Origin: Ensifer sp. USDA 6670
Lineage (GTDB): Bacteria; Pseudomonadota; Alphaproteobacteria; Rhizobiales; Rhizobiaceae
Reading direction: 5' to 3'
Assembly (NCBI GenBank): GCA_000421085.1
Contig: ATWE01000003.1
Span: 1 to 64,000 of the forward strand
DNA length: 64,000 nt
The notes under the pieces were generated by a model. That model did not search any database and was not told where the DNA came from. It saw nothing but the letters and a program-made list of their open reading frames with translations. Position numbers and translations under genes: made by a program. Positions 44,482-53,560 of the stretch are shown one piece after another (positions within the stretch are counted from its first letter, which is position 1; each line of letters opens with the position of its first letter).

Positions 44482-45360
44482 CTACGGGCCTATCTTCTGG
44501 ATGTATTCGGGCTCGACCCGGCCCATCAGCACATGCGCGAGGGCAGTAAGGTTGCCGCGTAACCGTCCCCGGCGATCGATGTACGGCTCGGGCCAAAGAC
44601 TACGCACAAGATTGGCGGCTATGTTGCGCCCCATCAGCGGCAGCGCGAAACGTGCTGGCACGGTGCCTTTTCTTATTAGATAGATGGGGTTGGCAACTTG
44701 GGAGTAGCCAAAACGCTCGCCACTGACGCGGCCGATCTTGAGCCCCAGGTGAACGCCACGGAGCGTGCTCAGACCAACGACTCGGCCAAATCGCCTCAAC
44801 TGACTTGTAAAGTCGATGTCTTCCTGCCAACCGTAAAGGACCAGCCGCTCATCGAAGCGCAAGTCGCCGACAAACTTTGCTCGTACCGACATGTTGCAGC
44901 CATAGGCGCCGATATAATCAACGGCTTTCGATGCGGCGGGCCCCTTTGCTCGCTCAGCCGCAAGGAAGTGGAGCCCTTGCGCCCAACTGAGACCAGCAGT
45001 TCTCGCGCCGTCTTTCACGACATTCCCCATCACTACCGCCCAATCCTGATTTTCCTGGAAGGCCCGTTCGAGAAGCCGGAGATAGTCGTCGTCAGGAATG
45101 AAGTCATCATCGAAGAAGGTAATCACATCAAAGCGCCCGGATGCATGATCGAGTGCTTGGTTGCGTTGCGCGGACGATCCGTGCCTTCCGAAGACGATCG
45201 AAATCGGAAAAGTGTTCGTCTTGTGGGCCTGGACGTGTGTCTCGTCGGGAGCCGACACGACAACCTCGTCCGGCAATCTTTCCTGCCGTTCAAGGTGCTC
45301 CAAAAGGCGGACAAGCTGCTCTTTCCGGCCGAAGGTCGCAATGAGTACGACCAGTTTCAT
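44482..45360 (-). CDS. glycosyltransferase, GT2 family (ExoM/ExoA-like)
   Basis: ATG 45360 was chosen; the frame is open further up but without homology, and AGAGCGAG lies just before this ATG. The 292-residue enzyme shows MKLVVLIATFGRKEQLVRLL, QRNQALDHASGRFDVITFFD, the DDDF metal motif and YGWQEDIDFTSQLRRFGRVV, typical of inverting GT-A enzymes of EPS synthesis. It is the first gene of a two-gene unit with exoF and is divergent from the GT4 at 45661. Confidence 0.88.
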   Translation of the reverse strand: MKLVVLIATFGRKEQLVRLLEHLERQERLPDEVVVSAPDETHVQAHKTNTFPISIVFGRHGSSAQRNQALDHASGRFDVITFFDDDFIPDDDYLRLLERAFQENQDWAVVMGNVVKDGARTAGLSWAQGLHFLAAERAKGPAASKAVDYIGAYGCNMSVRAKFVGDLRFDERLVLYGWQEDIDFTSQLRRFGRVVGLSTLRGVHLGLKIGRVSGERFGYSQVANPIYLIRKGTVPARFALPLMGRNIAANLVRSLWPEPYIDRRGRLRGNLTALAHVLMGRVEPEYIQKIGP

Positions 45361-45660
45361 AGATAGCTCGCTCTCCACATCTGACAAACGCGGGCCTCTC
45401 GCGACCCTTGGCACCTGCCATCCTAGGCTCGCGGTGGCAATCATGCAGCCTGTGAATAAGGCTACCGGAGTTCCCGGGACCTGACCATCAGACGTAGCCA
45501 CTATACTCTTTTGGACTATGCTCACCGCGGAGGACAGATTCGCGTAAGCCCGATTGTCAGCTTGCCCCGTCCATCCGCCGAACACAGAGTGTTTGGCGTG
45601 TGCCCCAGAACCGCGTTGACGTGGAGTATCTGGAGGCTAATCGGTTGAGGGGCTTCCCAC
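45361..45660. promoter_or_regulatory. divergent promoter region (GT2-exoF / GT4)
   Basis: Three hundred bases separate the two divergent starts; no gene is evident. GAGGGGC near the right edge is the ribosome binding site of the GT4. Confidence 0.42.
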
Positions 45661-46893
45661 ATGCATCATATGCGCCGGGACGAACTGGCAGCGATAACGC
45701 GTCTAAGAGGCCCTCAGAGGCGCGCTTTTGCTCAACCGCCGCCAGCCTTGGCGGACCGCAGCGTAAGAATCGCCGTCGTACACGACTGGTGCCCAAACTT
45801 TCGCGGTGGTGAACGTGTGCTCGCACGCTTATGCAAGCTGTTCCCAAACGCAGAGGTTTTCACCCTCTTCGACTTTCTGCCGAAGGACATAAAGGAGCAG
45901 TATTTTAATGACGTCGCATTTCATTCCTCGGTCGCCAACCGATTGCCGATGGTGCAGAAATATTATCGCTCCCTGTTTTTTCTTTGCCCTTTTCTAATCG
46001 AGCAGTTCGATGTCACCGGCTATGATGCCGTCATCTCGTCCTCCGCCGCCTTCGCTCGCGGAGTTCTAACCAGGCCTGACCAGCCACATTTGTGCTACGT
46101 ACACAGCCCCATTCGCTACGCGTGGGACGAACAGTTTTCCTATCTTGCGCAAGGCCGTCTTGGATTTGGCCCAAAGGGCCTGCTCTTCCGCTACATGCTG
46201 CACAATCTGAGGACCTGGGACACCCGAACCGCCCACGGGCCCGATCTCATGCTAGCCAATTCGAGCTATGTGCGCTCCCGCATCCGGCGAATCTACGGCC
46301 GGGAAGCTCAGATCGTCTTTCCGCCGGTTGCCCTCGACGAACTTGAATTCATAGCCTCCAAAGACGACTACTACGTTACGGCGTCTTTTCTCGCGCCCTA
46401 CAAACGCACGGACCTTGTCATACGGGCATTCAACGACATGCCCTCGAGGCGACTAGTTGTGGTAGGAGAGGGGCAACAGTTGCAGAGCCTACGTGGCATG
46501 GCCTGCTCCAACGTCAGCTTCACAGGTTATTTGCCACGGCAGGAATATGTGAGGACCGTCGCGAGGGCGAAGGCGATGGTGTTTGCTGGATGCGAGGATT
46601 TCGGAATAGCTCTGGCGGAAGCACAAGCATGCGGTACGCCATTGATCGCTTTTGACCGCGGCGGCGCGCGAGATATCGTGCAGGCGTTTGGCGGAGCCGA
46701 GCCTCCAACTGGTATTCTCTTTGGCAGCCAATCGGTGGAGCCGCTCAAGCAGGCCATCCAGGGTTTTGAGCAGAACCACACGGCGATCACACCGCAGGCG
46801 TGCCGATCGAATGCGGACAGATTTTCCGAAGACCGCTTCGACCTGGCGATTCTGAAGGCGCTTGCTGTGGCGCAGGCTGCCCACGTCAGGTGA
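45661..46893 (+). CDS. glycosyltransferase, GT4 family
   Basis: The 410-residue GT-B enzyme has an N-terminal nucleotide-fold start (VRIAVVHDWCPNFRGGERVL), a C-terminal Rossmann half with FLAPYKRTDLVIRAFND, and the E-x7-E site as CEDFGIALAEAQACGTPLIA. The first 35 residues look like an unstructured extension. It would add one sugar to the lipid-linked repeat unit. Its 3' end overlaps the convergent GT4 gene at 46886 by eight bases. Confidence 0.89.
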   Translation: MHHMRRDELAAITRLRGPQRRAFAQPPPALADRSVRIAVVHDWCPNFRGGERVLARLCKLFPNAEVFTLFDFLPKDIKEQYFNDVAFHSSVANRLPMVQKYYRSLFFLCPFLIEQFDVTGYDAVISSSAAFARGVLTRPDQPHLCYVHSPIRYAWDEQFSYLAQGRLGFGPKGLLFRYMLHNLRTWDTRTAHGPDLMLANSSYVRSRIRRIYGREAQIVFPPVALDELEFIASKDDYYVTASFLAPYKRTDLVIRAFNDMPSRRLVVVGEGQQLQSLRGMACSNVSFTGYLPRQEYVRTVARAKAMVFAGCEDFGIALAEAQACGTPLIAFDRGGARDIVQAFGGAEPPTGILFGSQSVEPLKQAIQGFEQNHTAITPQACRSNADRFSEDRFDLAILKALAVAQAAHVR

Positions 46894-48019
46894 TAGAGAC
46901 GGCAACCGGCCCGCCGGATGGCTTGGACATTCCGTCCAAAACGGCCATTATTTCGAGATATCGACCAGCCGACGCCTTCCACTGGAAATTTGACGCTCGC
47001 ATCCTGCCAATGGTGATCATTTCACCGCGCATGTCGGGCATGTTGCGCACCCGCATGAAACGGTCGAACCAAGCTTCGGCGTCGTCAGGAGAAGCGTAAA
47101 GAGCCGCTTTACCGCAGATTTCCGGCAAGCTTGCCCGATTAGACACGATGACGGGGCAACCGGTGGCCATGGCTTCGAGCGGAGGCAGACCAAAGCCCTC
47201 TATGAAAGAGGGGAACGCGAGGCACAGGCAGTCCTGGAGCAGCGCCGCCAGTTCCTCATCCGATAGCCTTCCCAACCAAGTAACATTCGTTGCCGCTTCT
47301 TTCCGGTCGGAAGTTTTGAAAACGCGCGCGTCGGACATGCCTACCACCGCTATTCGTAGCCCCACCGCGGCAAGCCTTTCGGCCATCCCGATGACTAGCC
47401 CGGTGTTCTTGTGAGGAATTGCGCTTCCAATGACGACGATCGTGTCCCGCCCCGCGACGGCCCGAGTCCTTTGGGAATGCCCCGGCTTCCACGACGCTGC
47501 GTGATCGTGCCCGTTTGGAATCACCGTGATCTTGCCCGGTCCGCATATTCGATGACGGATGAGTTCGCCGGCAGAGTAGTGCGAGACCGTCGCGACCGCC
47601 GCGACTCTCCTCCCCAAAGCAGGTAGTAAGGTGCGGTAGAGCAGCCGGAACGGGAGCGAGTAACTCTGTGGGTAGGTTCGCGTGTTGACATCATGGATGC
47701 ACAGGATCTGCTTTCGGACGCTCAAAGGGCCGGTATTGCAGAAGCTGAGAAGTCCACCTCGAACGTGAGCTGCAAGCGCTGCCTGCTCCCAGAAGTGGCC
47801 GTGCATAGGGGCAATGCCAATGGCGCGCGTTGAGATCGCTTGGAGGGAAGGGACCTTTGCCTCGTGAGGCACGAGCAATTCGATCCTGAGCTTGCTGGCC
47901 AGGAGGGGCTGCTCGACGAGTAGTTCGTCCAAGGCACGCACGATCTCAAAAGCGTATCGCTGAACGCCCGTAAGAGTCTGCGCCAGAAAGCGTCCGTTGA
48001 TCGTCCACGAGCGTTCCAT
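46886..48019 (-). CDS. glycosyltransferase, GT4 family (paralogue A)
   Basis: The 377-residue enzyme starts WTINGRFLAQTLTGVQRYAF, contains GGLLSFCNTGPLSVRKQILC with IHDVNTRTYPQSYS, and has the E-x7-E site in FIEGFGLPPLEAMATGCPVI. It closely resembles the divergent gene at 48457 throughout, so the pair arose by duplication. Both share the tetrad around IHD and the P-S-Y/F segments. Donor sugar unknown. With GDP-mannose genes nearby, a mannosyl or rhamnosyl transferase is plausible. Confidence 0.89.
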   Translation of the reverse strand: MERSWTINGRFLAQTLTGVQRYAFEIVRALDELLVEQPLLASKLRIELLVPHEAKVPSLQAISTRAIGIAPMHGHFWEQAALAAHVRGGLLSFCNTGPLSVRKQILCIHDVNTRTYPQSYSLPFRLLYRTLLPALGRRVAAVATVSHYSAGELIRHRICGPGKITVIPNGHDHAASWKPGHSQRTRAVAGRDTIVVIGSAIPHKNTGLVIGMAERLAAVGLRIAVVGMSDARVFKTSDRKEAATNVTWLGRLSDEELAALLQDCLCLAFPSFIEGFGLPPLEAMATGCPVIVSNRASLPEICGKAALYASPDDAEAWFDRFMRVRNMPDMRGEMITIGRMRASNFQWKASAGRYLEIMAVLDGMSKPSGGPVAVSIT

Positions 48020-48456
48020 AGTCCGCCACCGCGCGCGTTACACCGCGTCCGAGCCTACCGCAAACCGTCGGATTTTTCTTCCCAGCCTCCGTCAGCCCTT
48101 GGAGTGAGGACCGACGCTCTCGGTGCGGCAAGGTGAGCCTCGTTCCGGCGAAAGGCTCAACACGTCACCACCCTTTGGATAGCGCTCTTACTCATTGGCG
48201 TTAGACTCAGTGTAGGTCGCAGGATGAGGGCCGCCGGCCATGCCACCTTTACCTCCAATGGGTTCGTTTCGAAGGCGCGCATGTGGAGGTATTTTCCAAG
48301 AAGCTAGGTTAATTACAGAAGCCAACGGCATGAAGTCTCCAGGTGGACGATAAATGCGCCCGAGCAACTGATTGGAAGTTGAACGATCGCCCCATTTTGT
48401 CATTGGATGCTCCATGGCGCGTTTGGCCTATGTCGTCCGCGGTAGGAGTAGCAAGC
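48020..48456. promoter_or_regulatory. divergent promoter region between paralogous GT4 genes
   Basis: This gap of about 440 bp separates the divergent paralogues. Some open sequence from 48343 continues into the right-hand gene but lacks homology. No operator was identified by eye. Confidence 0.4.
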
Positions 48457-49665
48457 ATGACTGATGTCGAAGGCCCTCGCCCGATCGACCAGCAGAGTAC
48501 TCTTGCGAAATCGGCGCCACGGCATGGATGCGACGTAGGGGGACCGGCGCTCGCGGCTCCTATTCGGAATTGGAGCCATGACTGGACCATCAACGGGGAC
48601 TTTCTCGCTTTGCGGCCGACTGGTGTGGCCCGCTATGCGCGAGAAGTGACTTTGGCGCTCGACGCGTTAATAACGGACCGTCATCCGATGACGCGTGGGC
48701 TCCAGTTTTCCATTGTGGCCCCTTGCGAACCTCCGGGAGACCTCCCCTTGGAATCGATCCCGGTGCATGTGGTGCCGGAATACAGTCGACCTCGGCTGCC
48801 GCAGTTCTGGGTGCAGGCGCAATTGCCATTTTATGTAAGGGGCGGCTTGCTGAGCTTCTGCAATCTCGCGCCAGTGGCTGTACGGCGCCAAATCGTATGC
48901 ATTCACGATCTACACACCAGATTGATGCCGCAAAGCTACGGGCGAGGATTTCGCTTGGCGCACAGATTGATACTTCCAGTATTGGGCCGCAGAGCGCAGG
49001 CGATCACTACAGTATCTAGTTTCTCACGCGATCACATCGCCGGCTTTGGCGTGGCACCTATCGAGAAGATTACGGTTACCTACAATGGAAGTGATCATGT
49101 AGCGCGCTGGAATGCGACGCTGTCGTCTATCGATCTGGGGCATCGGCCTTTTGTCTTCTGCCTTGGCCAGAACCAACAGTACAAGAATGTGGAACTTCTG
49201 TTGAAACTTGCCCCAGCCTTAGATCGGCTGGGACTGGATCTTTGCATGGCTGGAGATGTTGATACCGCTTTGCTGAAACGATTGGTCCCGCAGCAGCCAT
49301 CGAATCTCCGACTGCTGGGCCGCATCAGCGACCACGACCTCGCCAAAGCGCTTTCGCATGCAATGTGCTTCCTCTTTCCCTCCCGCATCGAAGGGTTTGG
49401 TTTGCCAGCCGTTGAAGCCATGGCACTTGGTTGCCCCCTAATTGCTTCGACTGCCCCCTGTCTTCCAGAGGTGTGTGGGGATGCTGCCCTCTACGCTGGC
49501 CCGGCAGATGCCGGATCATGGATTTCGGCCGTCCGCCGACTTTGCGCCGACGACAGTTTACGTCGCTACTTGGCAGAAAAGGGCAGAGCAAGGGCAGCGA
49601 CTTTTTCATGGCGCCGGATTGCTAAGGCGTATCTGCTCCTGATCGCGGACATCGGCTCATGCTAA
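48457..49665 (+). CDS. glycosyltransferase, GT4 family (paralogue B)
   Basis: ATG 48457 follows TAGGAG at a good distance; an earlier in-frame ATG at 48343 lacks this. The 402-residue enzyme shares with paralogue A the start WTINGDFLALRPTGVARYAR, the segments GGLLSFCNLAPVAVRRQIVC and IHDLHTRLMPQSYG, and the active-site RIEGFGLPAVEAMALGCPLI. About 45 extra polar residues precede the homologous part. It probably adds a related sugar to the same repeat unit. Confidence 0.88.
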   Translation: MTDVEGPRPIDQQSTLAKSAPRHGCDVGGPALAAPIRNWSHDWTINGDFLALRPTGVARYAREVTLALDALITDRHPMTRGLQFSIVAPCEPPGDLPLESIPVHVVPEYSRPRLPQFWVQAQLPFYVRGGLLSFCNLAPVAVRRQIVCIHDLHTRLMPQSYGRGFRLAHRLILPVLGRRAQAITTVSSFSRDHIAGFGVAPIEKITVTYNGSDHVARWNATLSSIDLGHRPFVFCLGQNQQYKNVELLLKLAPALDRLGLDLCMAGDVDTALLKRLVPQQPSNLRLLGRISDHDLAKALSHAMCFLFPSRIEGFGLPAVEAMALGCPLIASTAPCLPEVCGDAALYAGPADAGSWISAVRRLCADDSLRRYLAEKGRARAATFSWRRIAKAYLLLIADIGSC

Positions 49666-50089
49666 TCACAGCCTGCGCGCGAACCCTCCGCAAGGTCTGC
49701 TTGACGCGCTGTCTTCACCAGATTCGATGACGCCCAATCTCCCTCTTGTGCTGTTTCCTCTGTCTCGCCCGCATCATTGGACCTTATCGGCATCTATCCG
49801 GTCGGGCAACCAGGCAGCCACGATAGAGCGCAATCGCCTCAGACCTCGGGCGCAAACACGGCGGCTTCACCTTGCCGTAGCGACCCAGGAATTTGACGAG
49901 CAAGCGGGACCTACTGAGTACTTCGCAACAGCGTGAGATTGCGTCGACGCTCAGATGCAACTCAATATGCGAAACAAGACCTCACAAGGGGGAAGCGCGA
50001 TACCGATTTCGCATTAGCTCGGATTAGCAATCTTACGTTGTGGCACACTCCGTATATTATGCAAGTTTAAAGAAAGGGGCACCCCGCAA
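49666..50089. other. intergenic region before the Crp/FNR gene
   Basis: No supportable gene. The right end (49995-50085) is AT-rich and contains the likely promoter; AAAGAAAGGGGC is the ribosome binding site of the regulator. Confidence 0.45.
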
Positions 50090-50821
50090 ATGACAGTTGC
50101 GTCTGAAGCGTTTGCTCGGGTACTGGAAACTTCGATACTCCGGGTTGCGCTCGACGAAAACGATAAATCCCACTTCGGATCTCTCGGCTTCATTCCGAAG
50201 CGTTACCCCGCGCATGCCGTGATTACCCGACAGGGAGACGAGGAGGATCGCATCTTCGTCGTCCATTCCGGTTGGGGTTGCGTCTGCACCAATTTGGTGA
50301 ATGGCGAGCGGCAGATCCTTGATTTCCCCCTGAAAGGAGAGGTTGTAGCCTCTCGAGCCTTCGAGGGCGAAGGTTTGGAATCATTCACGGCACAGACGGA
50401 GCTCATGTTATTCGAGGCGCCCGCCAAGGCGATCTCGTCAGGCCTCGCCCATTCCACGAGCCTTGCCGTTGGCCTGCTCGGGGCGATCGCCCGCGAAAAA
50501 GCGATTCTTTCTCAGCACTTGACCAATCTTGGCCGAAGAAGTGCCTTGGTCCGTACCGCTCATTTTCTCCTTGAGTTGGGCACGCGCCTGCAGAAGGCGG
50601 ACGCTGCAGAAAGCCATGGGTTTGAATGCCCCCTAACCCAATATGATCTTGCCGCCGCACTCGGGGTAACCGCGATCCATGTCAACCGGATGCTGCGCGA
50701 ATTGAGGCAGAGGGGCTACCTGGATTTTCGACAGGGTTCCGTTCGTTTGTTGAACAAAGAAGGCCTACAGTATTTTGCAGATTTCGATCCAGGTTACCTC
50801 CGTTTGCCCGGTGAGACATGA
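50090..50821 (+). CDS. Crp/FNR-family transcriptional regulator
   Basis: The 243-residue protein has an N-terminal cyclic-nucleotide-like domain (about residues 25-140; VITRQGDEEDRIFVVHSGWG and ILDFPLKGEVVASRAFEGEG) and a C-terminal Crp-type winged HTH (LTQYDLAAALGVTAIHVNRM, LRELRQRGYLDFRQGSVRLL). The FNR cysteine cluster is absent, so it is not an iron-sulfur oxygen sensor. The arginine and serine that bind cAMP in CRP are also not evident, so the ligand is open. Located between EPS genes and the right LuxR regulator, it probably feeds into control of the polysaccharide locus. Confidence 0.88.
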   Translation: MTVASEAFARVLETSILRVALDENDKSHFGSLGFIPKRYPAHAVITRQGDEEDRIFVVHSGWGCVCTNLVNGERQILDFPLKGEVVASRAFEGEGLESFTAQTELMLFEAPAKAISSGLAHSTSLAVGLLGAIAREKAILSQHLTNLGRRSALVRTAHFLLELGTRLQKADAAESHGFECPLTQYDLAAALGVTAIHVNRMLRELRQRGYLDFRQGSVRLLNKEGLQYFADFDPGYLRLPGET

Positions 50822-51140
50822 AATGCGAGTGCGACATCGAGTGTTTAGCTAACTCAAAATGGTTATAGTCTGAACGAATGTAAACTAAAGTATTAATCTG
50901 CAGAACAACCTATAATTGCCAAATTATGTTACAATTATATCTACAACGAAATAATGAATCAAATTAACTTATGTTAATGAATGTTGAGGGTTAAAGGCCT
51001 ATTCTCGTTTTCTATTGGGGATTGGCGCTTTACCGGCGCCCTTTCAAAAAATGTCATTTTTATGTAGCGGGTGACGTGAACCGTTCAGCGCCACCTCCTC
51101 ATTTATTTGCGCCCGACTAATGTTGTGGTGGGGGTGTACG
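50822..51140. promoter_or_regulatory. AT-rich intergenic island upstream of the right LuxR regulator
   Basis: About 120 bp (50870-50990) are strikingly AT-rich compared with the GC-rich surroundings, with a perfect dyad ATTAAC-TTAT-GTTAAT at 50963-50978. A short GC stem (GGCGC...GCGCC) lies near 51027-51043. These are plausible binding sites for nucleoid proteins or regulators controlling the downstream gene. Confidence 0.55.
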
Positions 51141-51944
51141 ATGCATTCGTTGACTCGAATTCACGAAAATGCCGCGCTAGAAGTCCATAGGCTGAGCTCA
51201 TCCCGTCCTGGCAAGGCAACTAGTGAAACGCATAACAACACGGCAGCGGGCTCGGCTCTGCTCCTGCTGGACAACCGAACGCTCGATAGGGAATGCCTGT
51301 CCCAGTGTCTCGTGCTGCATGGGATGGACATGCAAGTCTTAGCCTACGGTTCAATTGATGAATGGCGGAAGGACAAAGAACTTCATCCGCCCATCGCGGC
51401 AATCCTGTTGAATATCGGTGGTCGAAAGGCTGTCGATACCAGCAATGCGGCCGAAATCTCGGATCTGGTAAGGGAATTTGACCCGACCCCGGTCGTGCTC
51501 CTATCAGATTGGGATGAACTGCCTCAAATCCTCAGGGCACTAGAGTGCGGAGTCAGGGGCTATATACCATCCTCGATCGGCTTCGACGTCTGTGTGCAAG
51601 CCGTCAATCTCGCGCGAGCCGGCGGGATTTTCGTCCCCGCCAGCAGTGTCCTGACCACCCGAATGGACATGGTCGCTAGCGGGGAGGTGTCACGGCCTCT
51701 AGCGGGGATGTTCACGCAGCGCCAGGAAGAAGTCATCCAAGCGCTCAGGCGAGGCAAGGCGAACAAGATCATCGCCTACGAGCTCAATCTGCGTGAGAGT
51801 ACCGTAAAGGTCCACATCCGAAACATCATGAAGAAACTGAAGGCTACGAACCGGACTGAGGTTGCTTACAAGCTCAGCGATATGTTCGTCGCCGAGGGCG
51901 GAGCACGGGACAAGCCAGGACTGCCGCAACCACGATCCTGTTAA
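51141..51944 (+). CDS. LuxR/NarL-type regulator with a degenerate receiver domain (right paralogue)
   Basis: This 267-residue protein is a close paralogue of the one at 17657. The HTH (FTQRQEEVIQALRRGKANKI, LRESTVKVHIRNIMKKLKAT) is nearly identical and the receiver-like domain is moderately conserved. The site of the phospho-acceptor again reads AILLNIGGRK, with asparagine for aspartate. ATG 51141 was chosen over ATG 51120 on ribosome-binding-site grounds (GGTGGGGGTG). It precedes the GDP-mannose genes by 36 bp and stands at the opposite end of the locus from its paralogue. Near-identical recognition helices suggest both bind the same DNA sites. Confidence 0.86.
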   Translation: MHSLTRIHENAALEVHRLSSSRPGKATSETHNNTAAGSALLLLDNRTLDRECLSQCLVLHGMDMQVLAYGSIDEWRKDKELHPPIAAILLNIGGRKAVDTSNAAEISDLVREFDPTPVVLLSDWDELPQILRALECGVRGYIPSSIGFDVCVQAVNLARAGGIFVPASSVLTTRMDMVASGEVSRPLAGMFTQRQEEVIQALRRGKANKIIAYELNLRESTVKVHIRNIMKKLKATNRTEVAYKLSDMFVAEGGARDKPGLPQPRSC

Positions 51945-51980
51945 TGGTTCCAACAATTGGCGGTGCGCGAGGCGGTGCAG

Positions 51981-53528
51981 ATGAAATTTGCTCGTTTTGA
52001 ATCGGCGTCGGCAAATTGGCCGGCCCAAGAATCCGGACCCGACAAATTTACCTATGAGACGAGCCCGCTGATACGGGCGACGGGATTTCGGGAATACGAT
52101 GCGCGGTGGTGGTTCGGGCGCTCCGATGGCGGGAAGGCGCCGGAACTTAACCTGATGGGCGCTCAGGCACTGGGCATGGGGCTCGGCACCTTCATCCAGC
52201 GCTCGGGCGCCGGTCCGGGGATCGTGACCGGGCACGACTTCCGTTCCTACTCGCTTGGCATCAAGCTGGCATTGGTTTGCGGGCTGATGGCCGCAGGCGC
52301 CCGGGTCAGGGACATCGGCCTGGCTTTGTCTCCGATGGCCTATTTCGCGCAGTTCGCACTCGATGTGCCGTCGGTCGCGATGGTGACGGCCTCGCACAAC
52401 GAGAACGGCTGGACCGGCGTCAAGATGGGCATGGCCCGGCCGCTGACCTTCGGGCCGCAAGAGATGGCGGAGTTGAGAAGGATCGTACTGGAAGCGGACT
52501 TCGACCTGACCGGCGGCGGAGCCTATGAGTTTGTTCCCGACTTCCGTCGGCGCTATATCGACGATCTGACCCGCGGCAGGCGCATCGGCCGGAAGCTAAA
52601 GGTCGTTGCCGCCTGCGGCAACGGTACAGCCGGGGCTTTTGCGCCTGATGTGCTGCAGCGGATCGGCTGCGAGGTGATCCCGCTCGACTGCGAGCTGGAC
52701 CATTCCTTCCCCCGCTATAATCCCAATCCCGAGGATTTGAAGATGCTCCATGCCATCCGGGACAAGGTCTTGGAGAGCGGCGCCGATGTCGGGCTGGGTT
52801 TCGACGGCGATGGCGATCGCTGCGGGGTGGTCGACAACGAGGGCAGCGAGATCTTCGCCGACAAGATCGGTGTGATGTTGGCACGGGATATTTCCGCTTT
52901 GAACCCTGGTTCGGTTTTCGTGGTCGACGTCAAATCGACCGGGCTCTTCGCGAGCGATCCGGTGCTGAAGGCGAACGGTGCGCGCACCGACTACTGGAAG
53001 ACCGGCCATTCCTACATCAAACGAAGGGTCGCTGAACTGGGTGCCATCGCCGGCTTCGAGAAGTCGGGGCACTTCTTCTTCAATGCGCCTCTCGGGCGCG
53101 GGTATGACGATGGGTTGATCACCGCGATCTCAATCTGTGAGATGCTCGACCGCAGTCCGAACAGAAGCATGGCCGAGATCTACCGGGCGCTGCCGATGAC
53201 CTGGAGCTCACCAACCATGTCGCCACATTGCGCCGATGAGGTGAAGTATGCCGTAGCCGAACGGGTGGTGGAGCGGTTCCGGGCGATGCAGCGGGAGGGA
53301 GTTCCTGTCGCAGGACAGAAGATTGCCGATCTCGTCACCGTCAACGGCGTGCGCGTGGTGACCGAGGACGGCACCTGGGGACTGGTGCGGGCATCCTCCA
53401 ACAAGCCGGAGCTTGTCGTCGTGGTCGAAAGCCCCGTCTCGGAAGCACGCCAGCGCGCCATGTTTGAGGCGGTCGACTGCGTACTCAGGGAAAATCCGGA
53501 GGTCGGCGCCTACAACCAGACCTTCTAG
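51981..53528 (+). CDS. manB: phosphomannomutase/phosphoglucomutase (ManB/AlgC-type)
   Basis: This 515-residue alpha-D-phosphohexomutase has the active-site serine loop MVTASHNENGWTGVKMG, the metal-binding loop GFDGDGDRCGVVD, the sugar-binding loop GFEKSGHFFFN, and a C-terminal phosphate-binding segment (VRASSNKPELVVVVES). It converts mannose 6-phosphate to mannose 1-phosphate. ATG 51981 has GAGG eight bases upstream; a TTG at 51957 is an alternative. The next gene (32 bp downstream) makes GDP-mannose, so the two form a precursor operon, probably with the regulator upstream. Confidence 0.92.
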   Translation: MKFARFESASANWPAQESGPDKFTYETSPLIRATGFREYDARWWFGRSDGGKAPELNLMGAQALGMGLGTFIQRSGAGPGIVTGHDFRSYSLGIKLALVCGLMAAGARVRDIGLALSPMAYFAQFALDVPSVAMVTASHNENGWTGVKMGMARPLTFGPQEMAELRRIVLEADFDLTGGGAYEFVPDFRRRYIDDLTRGRRIGRKLKVVAACGNGTAGAFAPDVLQRIGCEVIPLDCELDHSFPRYNPNPEDLKMLHAIRDKVLESGADVGLGFDGDGDRCGVVDNEGSEIFADKIGVMLARDISALNPGSVFVVDVKSTGLFASDPVLKANGARTDYWKTGHSYIKRRVAELGAIAGFEKSGHFFFNAPLGRGYDDGLITAISICEMLDRSPNRSMAEIYRALPMTWSSPTMSPHCADEVKYAVAERVVERFRAMQREGVPVAGQKIADLVTVNGVRVVTEDGTWGLVRASSNKPELVVVVESPVSEARQRAMFEAVDCVLRENPEVGAYNQTF

Positions 53529-53560
53529 CCGGAAGCGAGCAAGGGGAGAGGGGCGAAGTT

